Shown piece by piece: positions 57,712 to 64,000 of a stretch of DNA of 64,000 nt (its first letter is position 1; each line of letters starts with the position of its first letter). The stretch comes from Oceanococcus sp051252075. GTDB lineage: Bacteria; Pseudomonadota; Gammaproteobacteria; Nevskiales; Oceanococcaceae. Below the pieces are notes generated by a model. The model was not told where the DNA came from. It made no database searches and saw only the letters and a list, made by a program, of their open reading frames with translations. The DNA lies in assembly GCA_051252075.1 (NCBI GenBank), contig JBPOFU010000003.1, positions 62,001 to 126,000 of the forward strand, given 5' to 3'. The translations under genes were made by a program, and so were the position numbers.

Positions 57712-59336
57712 CTTGGCTACGTCAGATACGCCGCTTTTGGCAGATATTCTGGGTTTGTCGCCGTTATGGTTTGGATCAATTTTTAGGTCGTCGCCCGAAT
57801 AAAGTTTTTGCACTGCCGCGTGGTGAACGAGCGCGTCTGGCTTTGCAAGAATTGGGGCCGGTCTTCATTAAATTTGGTCAAGCGCTGTCCACTCGCCCGG
57901 ATTTGTTGCCGGACGACATCGCGGCAGAGCTCAGCTTGTTGCAAGACGCGGTGCCGGCCTTTGATGGCGCGATTGCGCGTCAGCGCATAGAAAAGTCTTT
58001 AGGTCAGCCTATAGAAAAGTTGTTTGCCGCATTTGATGAAACGCCGCTGGCTTCGGCCTCGGTGGCGCAAGTCCATGCCGCCCGTTTGCCGGATGCGGAA
58101 GAGGGTAGTCCCGGTTTGGAAGTAGTGATCAAAGTGCTACGTCCAGGGATACAAAAAGCGGTTGAAAAGGATCTGGATCTGCTGCATTTTTTAGCGGGAC
58201 TTGCAGCGCAGTTCGCACCGGACGCCGATCGCTTGCACCCGCGTGAAGTCGTTAATGAATATCAGAAGGTCATTCTTGATGAATTGGACCTGTTGCGTGA
58301 GGCGGCCAACGCAAGCCAACTGCGCCGCAATTGGCTTGGCTCCGAACTGATTTATCACCCTTTGGTGTTCTTCGATCTTAGCCGCAGTGATGTCTTGGTT
58401 ATGGAGCGGCTATACGGTCGTAATATCGACGAAGTGGATGCTTTGCGTGCTGATGGGGTGGATTTCCAGGTGTTGTCCGAGCGCGGTGTGGAAATCTTTT
58501 TCCGGCAAGTGTTTCGCGATAACTTCTTTCATGCCGACATGCATCCGGGCAATATTTTTGTGGATGCGAGTAATCCGAAAAAGCCGCGCTATTTGGCCTT
58601 GGATTTCGGCATCGTGGGGACCTTAACGCCGGAAGATCAGCGTTATTTGGCGGAAAATTTCTTGGCTTTTTTCAACCAGGATTACCGCCGCGTGGCAGAA
58701 CTACACCTGGAGTCTGGTTGGATTCCAGCCGACGTTCGTGTGGATGAATTTGAATCAGCGATTCGCAGCGTTTGCGAGCCTATCTTCAATAAGCCTTTGA
58801 AAGACATTTCTTTCGGCATGTTCTTGATGCGGCTGTTTCAAGTAGCGCGTCGATTCAAAATGGAAGTACAGCCACAGTTGGTTTTGCTGCAAAAAACCCT
58901 GCTCAATATTGAAGGTTTAGGTCGCCAGCTGTATCCCGAATTGGATCTTTGGAAAACCGCCAAACCCATCATGGAAGATTGGATGCGGCAACGTCTCAGC
59001 CCCTTAAAAGGTTTGGACGAGATCAAGCAGCATTTGCCCGCAATCGTGGAGGCCGTGCCTGACATGCTGCGACGCTTGCAGCAGGATTGGCCGCCGGCCG
59101 AGTTTGCTGCACAGACTCGGGAGTTGCACGCGCTGCGTGTCGATATCAGTGAACAACAAACTCGGAACCGCTGGGCATTGGTTGGCGGCTTGCTGGCATT
59201 GGCCGCGGCGATCGTGCTGGCGCTGGATGGGCGTGGGCCCGCACGTATCGCTGACGTTCCTTTAGCCAGTTGGGGTTTGGGAGTTGTCAGCGTGTGGTGC
59301 TTTTTGCGTACCTTGCTTCCAGGGGCTAAATCCTAA
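57708..59336 (+). CDS. ubiB: ubiquinone biosynthesis regulatory kinase-like protein UbiB
   Basis: UbiB is an atypical ADCK/Coq8 family ATPase needed for ubiquinone synthesis. The protein of 542 residues has the KxGQ motif (FIKFGQALSTRPDLLP), VAQVHAARL with the alanine-rich loop, FFHADMHPGNIFV with the catalytic Asp, and ALDFGIVGTL. Two C-terminal membrane helices (about 493-512 and 520-537) anchor it. It is the last gene of the ubi operon; tatABC does not follow as in E. coli, and the next gene is convergent. Confidence 0.97.
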   Translation: MTWLRQIRRFWQIFWVCRRYGLDQFLGRRPNKVFALPRGERARLALQELGPVFIKFGQALSTRPDLLPDDIAAELSLLQDAVPAFDGAIARQRIEKSLGQPIEKLFAAFDETPLASASVAQVHAARLPDAEEGSPGLEVVIKVLRPGIQKAVEKDLDLLHFLAGLAAQFAPDADRLHPREVVNEYQKVILDELDLLREAANASQLRRNWLGSELIYHPLVFFDLSRSDVLVMERLYGRNIDEVDALRADGVDFQVLSERGVEIFFRQVFRDNFFHADMHPGNIFVDASNPKKPRYLALDFGIVGTLTPEDQRYLAENFLAFFNQDYRRVAELHLESGWIPADVRVDEFESAIRSVCEPIFNKPLKDISFGMFLMRLFQVARRFKMEVQPQLVLLQKTLLNIEGLGRQLYPELDLWKTAKPIMEDWMRQRLSPLKGLDEIKQHLPAIVEAVPDMLRRLQQDWPPAEFAAQTRELHALRVDISEQQTRNRWALVGGLLALAAAIVLALDGRGPARIADVPLASWGLGVVSVWCFLRTLLPGAKS

Positions 59337-59352
59337 GTCACCCCGACAGCAA

Positions 59353-61731
59353 CTAAGGGCAGGTCTCGATTGGCCCTTCGACGACAAACGCTTTGCTGCT
59401 GCCGCTGTAGTCCTGCAGTACTGTGGCCAAGTTGGATACGCCTTCAAAGCGAATGCGGTAGGTGCCCGCTGCGGTGTTGCGTGGAATACGCCAAAGGATT
59501 TCTGCAGTGGAGAATGGGCTGGCTGTGAGCTGAGGCTCCGGGGATTCGGAATGCCAAACGAAACTGGTTTCCGGATCGGCGTCTTGCGCCACACTGAGCC
59601 AGCTGTCATCGGCTTGCAGTTTTTCCACAAACAAAAAGCTGCTTTCTGTTTTTAGGTCGCTGTTTGGGCTTGAGGCTTGGAAAACCACCCGCGCAGTATC
59701 GCCGGGGGCGTAGGTATCGGCGGCATCTTCTACAACATCACCGAAGGCTGCGCCCAATGGCGCCAGATCGAGACCTTGCACTGGCACGAGCTGGATCAAA
59801 TCGGGCGATGTACGTGGAGGCGTAGGGCCTGGGTCAGTGACTTCTGCCAGACTCATGTTGACTGCCAAGCGGCGAATTTCTTGCTGTACCGCAGCCAAGC
59901 TCCAGGGGCCAAACTGGTTGGACGCGGCTTCATACATCTGCAGCGCATACTCTTCGCGAGTGGTCAGATAACTCACATAGTCGTTGGCCAGTCCCGTAAT
60001 GACGACATAATCGACGCCATCGTTACGCAGGGCTTCCCGCACGGTCTGGCGAATACGGCGGCCGGCCATGGTGGTGATTTCCCAGGGTAAGCCAACCACG
60101 GCCAGATTACCGATGCGGAAAAGTTGAAAAGGGACCACATTGGCGGAAAGATTCAATGGTGGTCCAAACACGAACAACACCGGTTTTTCTGCCTGACAGC
60201 CGAGATCAACTCCGGCAGGCGCCGACTGCAGATTGCAGCCAACCGCATAAGCAAAGGTATTGGCGGGACCGTTGGCACCTTGCAGATTGGTGAAGTCGTC
60301 TATGACGCCTTGCGCATAGTCGGGATCACTGCAGTTGACGCCAGCCGGGGTGAACTGCCCCGTTTCACCTGGTTGTGCGCCATGACCTGCGGCGGGGAAG
60401 GAGATGCCCATGGACGCAGCGCAAGTGCGTTTTTCATCTGTGTCCAATTCTGCGGGATGCTCCAAGGAATCGAGGATGACGGGGTCGGTCACTGCGACCT
60501 CATCCATCTGCACATAGCCAAAACGGTAGTCGATGGGGCCGTTGAGATTACGCTGCGCGGAGGCGTACAGATTGAGGGCTTGATTCAGTTGCGCTTTGCC
60601 ATTGGCCACTGTGACTGGGCTGGGTTCATTGGCCGGTAAGTCGGCTTGTTTTTTTGCACGCAGTTCATCGTTGTCGAAATACAGTTGGGTAAAAGCATCG
60701 CCTTCATCGGACTGCATAAAGCTGGCAATGAAGTTGGGGCCGTCATCCTGCAAGGCTTTAAAGCGTTCAAACAAATAGGCGGCATAGCCTTTGTTGTCTC
60801 CGCTAATGGGTATCGCACCTAGGCCATACTCTGACAAAGCATCCGAGGTGGGGTGTACGGCATACCAATTCATGCTGCCGATTTCGCGTCCATCGTCGCG
60901 CTCAAAGCGCAGCAAGCTCATTAAGCGGTTGGTGGTGACATCGCCGCCGCTCACATCCAGGTAGCGTGCGCGCTCTGCTTCGGTGTTCGAGGCATAGGCG
61001 GGCAAAGCGCGTGATTTGCTGCCACCCAGCAACTCACCTTGGTTGAATCCTATCGAGCCGGCTTGTGTCGTATCCAGGTTCTCATGCGATTGCTTTATCG
61101 CTTTGAATAAGCCCTCTACGGTGATTTCGAAGGCTTGCGGATCGTGCCCGCCACGCAAAGCGTTATAGGCGGTGAAATGTGCTTGGCCCCCGGGCGTTGA
61201 GTGCGTGTGGGTAGCGCTGAGCATGACGTTTTCTGGGCCATACCATTCATTCAATGCCGGATCTGCCGCAATGCGATCCAATACCGCTTGGCGTACCGAT
61301 TCAAACAGCATGCCAGTATCGGTGATGGCCATGACCACGCGTTTGTTATTACACGGCGAGGCGATGACGAAGCTGCGTGCGTATTGGCGTATATGTATGC
61401 CGGAGGAATAGTTCATGGGGTCTTCATTGCCCATGTGTATCTTGCCGCCCGCCGGGCCGGTGATGTCGGCTTTGGCAGCGCCAAACAGGTATTTATCGTT
61501 GCCTTGGCATTGGGTTTGCGATGTGATCAAGCCCGTCGATGCGGCTGTGGGTAGTGGATTTGCTGAGGGTTGATCCAGGCCTTCCCCAAACTTTAGCGAT
61601 GGACTATTCGCAATGCAGCTGGCTGACGCCCCCATATCAATAGCCCCACCGTTTTCGCCGTCACCGGCATCGCAAGACATAAGTAGGGAACTGGTGAGAA
61701 ACAAACTCAAGAGGCGTAGAGGCAAGGACAT
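59353..61731 (-). CDS. neutral ceramidase-family lipoprotein with altered nucleophile
   Basis: The protein of 792 residues has a lipobox (LLMSC, Cys20), followed by Asp, which favours inner-membrane retention by the E. coli rule. It belongs to the neutral/alkaline ceramidases: LSATHTHSTPGG with the Zn ligand His, the second His293 in YAVHPTS, ISGDNKGYA, PWEITTMAGRR with Glu, and YLTTREEYALQMYEAAS with Tyr. The nucleophile motif, GDVSPN in known enzymes, reads GDAFTQ (344-349), so the Ser is Phe347. A C-terminal Ig-like domain with family layout is present. The Ser replacement makes ordinary ceramidase activity questionable. A longer upstream frame is ignored because the lipobox signal fixes the start. 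Confidence 0.88.
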   Translation of the reverse strand: MSLPLRLLSLFLTSSLLMSCDAGDGENGGAIDMGASASCIANSPSLKFGEGLDQPSANPLPTAASTGLITSQTQCQGNDKYLFGAAKADITGPAGGKIHMGNEDPMNYSSGIHIRQYARSFVIASPCNNKRVVMAITDTGMLFESVRQAVLDRIAADPALNEWYGPENVMLSATHTHSTPGGQAHFTAYNALRGGHDPQAFEITVEGLFKAIKQSHENLDTTQAGSIGFNQGELLGGSKSRALPAYASNTEAERARYLDVSGGDVTTNRLMSLLRFERDDGREIGSMNWYAVHPTSDALSEYGLGAIPISGDNKGYAAYLFERFKALQDDGPNFIASFMQSDEGDAFTQLYFDNDELRAKKQADLPANEPSPVTVANGKAQLNQALNLYASAQRNLNGPIDYRFGYVQMDEVAVTDPVILDSLEHPAELDTDEKRTCAASMGISFPAAGHGAQPGETGQFTPAGVNCSDPDYAQGVIDDFTNLQGANGPANTFAYAVGCNLQSAPAGVDLGCQAEKPVLFVFGPPLNLSANVVPFQLFRIGNLAVVGLPWEITTMAGRRIRQTVREALRNDGVDYVVITGLANDYVSYLTTREEYALQMYEAASNQFGPWSLAAVQQEIRRLAVNMSLAEVTDPGPTPPRTSPDLIQLVPVQGLDLAPLGAAFGDVVEDAADTYAPGDTARVVFQASSPNSDLKTESSFLFVEKLQADDSWLSVAQDADPETSFVWHSESPEPQLTASPFSTAEILWRIPRNTAAGTYRIRFEGVSNLATVLQDYSGSSKAFVVEGPIETCP

Positions 61732-61959
61732 GATGATAGGGTCGCGATAGAGAGTTTTTTCAGTATAGCGGAGCCTTGGGCTGACGCTACGTCCAGATGG
61801 TGCAGTTGTGAACAGGTCAGTTTTTAGCGCGAATACGGCCACTTTTTATGCTGCACTGCAATAAAAAACAATAAAAAACAGGCCTTTGAGTATTGTGCCA
61901 TTGACTAATGGCTCATTAGAAAATAGATTTTGAACCTGTTTTTTTACCGAGCTAGGAAC

Positions 61960-62838
61960 ATGATTCAAGCATCCTATCGACCGACAGAAGACGACCTGCA
62001 GGGTTTTCGTGCTGCCCAACGGCTGGCCTATGCCTGTGCGGAAACAATTGCCCAGGAACTGCAGCCTGGTGTGACTGAGCGGCAAGTGGCGGCGCGCATG
62101 AAAAGCTATTTGCTGGACCACGGTGCGACCGATTGCTTTCATGAGCCCTTTGCCTGGTTTGGCGACCGCACGGCCTTTCGCGGATTGATCGGGGTTAAAC
62201 AGCTCGGTGGTTTTAATCCGGCGTTCTACCCGGGTTTTCGCCGCTTAGAAGAGAATATGCCGTTCATACTCGACTGTGCGCCGACCTTGCGTGGCTACAC
62301 CGCAGATGTCGGTTATTGCCATGTGCTGGGACAAAATGACCGCCTAGATCAACTGATGGACGATTTGCTGGACTTCCGCATTTTGATACTGGATCAAGTG
62401 CGGCAAGCTCGGCCATTGGCTGAAATCAGTCGTGCCGTTGATGCCCTGTGCGCGCGTTATGGCTATGAGCCGCGGCATAAAGCGTATCCCTTTGAGACTT
62501 TGGCTCACCGTATCGAGACACTTGATGATGATGGCAAGGACAGCCATTTAACCATTGCCAATTTTGGCGTGCGTAATGTCACCGAACTGGTACGAGATCG
62601 CATCCGTGGCGCCCGCGAAGGCTGGAATCCGATTTGGAATAGCTCAGAAAAATCCAATCATGTGCCGACCCCCGGTTTGTGGGCAGTAGAACCGCATATT
62701 GGTTTGGGCGACGTCGGAGCGAAGTGGGAAGAGCTCTTGGTAGTAACCGACAGCGACGCCTATTGGCTGGATGATGATGTGCCACAAGTGCGGCGTTGGA
62801 AGCAACGCGGATTGTGGCCACAGCAGCAGGCAGCGTAA
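61960..62838 (+). CDS. M24 family metallopeptidase-like protein
   Basis: The protein of 292 residues has a pita-bread fold. Five metal ligands are visible: Asp105 and Asp116 (DCAPTLRGYTAD), a His (HKAYPFETLAHR region), the Glu in AVEPHIG and the Glu in KWEELLVVTD. These are typical of aminopeptidase P/Xaa-Pro dipeptidase-like enzymes or creatinase relatives; the substrate is unknown. AGGA precedes the ATG, so the longer frame upstream is not used. Its stop overlaps the following start (TAATG), and it is the first gene of a three-gene plus-strand unit. Confidence 0.88.
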   Translation: MIQASYRPTEDDLQGFRAAQRLAYACAETIAQELQPGVTERQVAARMKSYLLDHGATDCFHEPFAWFGDRTAFRGLIGVKQLGGFNPAFYPGFRRLEENMPFILDCAPTLRGYTADVGYCHVLGQNDRLDQLMDDLLDFRILILDQVRQARPLAEISRAVDALCARYGYEPRHKAYPFETLAHRIETLDDDGKDSHLTIANFGVRNVTELVRDRIRGAREGWNPIWNSSEKSNHVPTPGLWAVEPHIGLGDVGAKWEELLVVTDSDAYWLDDDVPQVRRWKQRGLWPQQQAA

Positions 62839-63833
62839 TGCAGGTCGCTGAAACCGTCCGCAACGGTGATGTCGAACTGGCTGTTTATCGCTGGGGCAGT
62901 GAAACTGCTGAACACACTATATTGATGGTGCACGGTTACCCCGACAGTGCGCGCATATGGCAACAAACCGCAGAGCTTTTGGCCGAACGATATCAAGTCA
63001 TTGCCTATGACGTGCGTGGCGCAGGTGCTTCGACAAGATGCAGCGAAGTTGCCGATTACACACTGGATAAGCTGGTTGCGGACATGGCGGCGGTTTTGGA
63101 TGCAGTCAGTCCGAAAAAATCGGTGCATTTGCTTGGCCACGATTGGGGAGCCATACAATCATGGGAGGCCGTAACGACAGCGCGGCTGCGGGGTCGGATT
63201 GTCTCTTACACCAGCATATCTGGCCCTAGTCTTGATCATGCGGGGCATTGGCTGCGTCGACGCCTTAGCAGTGGATCAATCGCCGACAAAGGGATGTTGT
63301 TGAAACAGCTGTCGCACTCTTGGTATATCGGTTTATTTCATTTGCCTGTGATTGCACCCAGCCTATGGCGTTTGGTAGGCAATCGCGGGTGGCCGACCAT
63401 GCTGCAAGCTGTTGAAGGAATTGCGCATGCGGAAACTTGTGAGCATCAATCGGCTGATGGTCTGTACGGCGTGAATCTCTACCGTGCAAATGTCTTGCCG
63501 CGGATCACCCGCCCAGCTGAACGCTACGCCAACATACCGGTGCACCTGATTTTCCCTTTGCAAGATCACTTCATGGTCGAAGAAATCTGGCAGGACATAC
63601 GGCAATGGGTGGGCCAGCTATGGCGCACGGACGTCGAAGCCGGGCATTGGCTGCCAATGACCCATGCGCAGTTGTTGGCGGACAAAATGCACGAGTTTGT
63701 CAGCCACTTGGAAGGCGCTGAAGCCTCACGTGCACTTCAGCACGCGAAAGCACGAGCTCAACAAATGAAGCAGGCCCAACCTGAACTACAAGGAGAAACC
63801 CGATGGTTGCATCGATTCTTGCCAGGACAGTAA
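62838..63833 (+). CDS. alpha/beta hydrolase, epoxide-hydrolase-like
   Basis: The protein of 331 residues has the oxyanion motif HGYPDSARIW, the nucleophile elbow GHDWGA in which Asp is the nucleophile, as in epoxide hydrolases and haloalkane dehalogenases, and the catalytic His in AGHWLPMTH. YDVRGAGAST is another class mark. It follows the M24 gene with a one-base overlap and overlaps the next gene by 31 bases. The C-terminal 35 residues after the fold are charged and Gln/Ala-rich. The true substrate is unknown. Confidence 0.9.
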   Translation: MQVAETVRNGDVELAVYRWGSETAEHTILMVHGYPDSARIWQQTAELLAERYQVIAYDVRGAGASTRCSEVADYTLDKLVADMAAVLDAVSPKKSVHLLGHDWGAIQSWEAVTTARLRGRIVSYTSISGPSLDHAGHWLRRRLSSGSIADKGMLLKQLSHSWYIGLFHLPVIAPSLWRLVGNRGWPTMLQAVEGIAHAETCEHQSADGLYGVNLYRANVLPRITRPAERYANIPVHLIFPLQDHFMVEEIWQDIRQWVGQLWRTDVEAGHWLPMTHAQLLADKMHEFVSHLEGAEASRALQHAKARAQQMKQAQPELQGETRWLHRFLPGQ

Positions 63834-64000
63834 AAGCGAACCTTCCTGATAAACCATTCAATCTAGGGCAGGCCGCGTCCAATACCCAAGGTGAATTGAT
63901 TCACCGTAAAGTGAAATTTGATTGGACTGATACTCCGGTGGATTGGATTCCAGACCATCCATTCGCTAGCCATTTCATTAATGAAATCAACCTGCTGTTG
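63803..64000 (+). CDS. predicted metal-dependent hydrolase (PF10118-like), 5' part
   Basis: The first 66 codons of a gene that continues beyond the window. The start ATG is preceded by AAGGAG with a good spacer and lies within the end of the hydrolase gene in another frame. RKVKFDWTDTPVDWIPDHPFASHFINEINLLL is like the beginning of the predicted metal-dependent hydrolase family PF10118, as remembered. The rest, including any metal ligands, is not visible. It forms a unit with the M24 and epoxide-hydrolase-like genes. Confidence 0.75.
   Translation, partial: MVASILARTVKANLPDKPFNLGQAASNTQGELIHRKVKFDWTDTPVDWIPDHPFASHFINEINLLL

Noticed and set aside
1..64000. CRISPR arrays, prophage genes, rRNA genes or classical restriction/toxin-antitoxin systems
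   Set aside because: No regularly spaced direct repeats, phage structural genes, rRNA sequence or known defence gene pairs were recognised on either strand.

Overview
The window is a chromosome segment of moderate GC content from a Gammaproteobacterium, probably an aerobic, environmental member of the wider Pseudomonadales-type lineages. The evidence is gene order: lolB-ispE-tRNA(Gln)-prs-rplY-pth-ychF, rsmG-parA-parB-atpIBEFHAGDC-glmU-glmS, dapF-DUF484-xerC, and hslV-hslU-DUF971-ubiE-ubiJ-ubiB are all arrangements known from Pseudomonas and relatives. Lineage assignment below class level is inference. No phage, CRISPR array, insertion sequence with transposase, rRNA operon or replication origin was seen.

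Layout. 1-5.5 kb: envelope/isoprenoid/translation core genes and two tRNAs (Gln, elongator Met). 5.5-7.5 kb: a 168-bp inverted-repeat element, a small unknown gene, a DUF938 methyltransferase and rlmJ. 7.5-8.9 kb: a large predicted exported beta-rich protein. 8.9-13.8 kb: a tight five-gene minus-strand run (alpha/beta hydrolase, a Ser/Thr kinase fused to a cyclic-nucleotide-binding domain, nth, SDR dehydrogenase, thiolase). 13.9-16.9 kb: PLP aminotransferase, HIT protein, AmpE-like protein, PduO-type cobalamin adenosyltransferase. 17-24 kb: a 1094-residue exported propeller-like protein with a GlyGly-CTERM-like tail, an MltD-type lytic transglycosylase with three LysM repeats, a DUF3336-patatin lipase and a small membrane protein. 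24-37 kb: rsmG-parAB, the complete F-type ATP synthase operon, glmU-glmS.

37-43.2 kb is the accessory stretch, directly downstream of glmS, the usual Tn7 target: an orphan 724-residue helical protein of unknown function, a small cupredoxin-like exported protein, and a divergent pair consisting of a penicillin-acylase-family lipoprotein and a LuxR-type regulator. That regulator keeps all nine residues conserved in acyl-homoserine-lactone receptors, while no luxI-type synthase is present. The 250 bp between the two contain a 10-G tract, a lux-box-like palindrome and a CRP/Vfr-like site. This looks like a signal-sensing/signal-degrading module and is the best candidate for an undescribed regulatory circuit here.

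43.3-48.8 kb: a seven-gene minus-strand run (GFA protein, HEACH-motif putative metalloprotein, LemA, GIDE-like membrane protein with an EF-hand, prlC, xthA, DUF4169). 48.8-53.4 kb: dapF, DUF484, xerC, a second inverted-repeat element (180 bp, 27-bp imperfect ends), hslVU. 53.5-59.3 kb: transglutaminase-like protein, GNAT, unknown gene, DUF971, ubiE-ubiJ-ubiB. 59.4-61.7 kb: a ceramidase-family lipoprotein whose usual nucleophile serine is replaced. 62-64 kb: an M24 peptidase-like protein, an epoxide-hydrolase-like alpha/beta hydrolase and the beginning of a predicted metal-dependent hydrolase (PF10118-like), with overlapping ends.

Starts were chosen from ribosome-binding sites, stop/start overlaps with the preceding gene, and family N-termini; where a GTG or TTG was chosen this is stated. 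All family assignments come from reading motifs, not from a database search.
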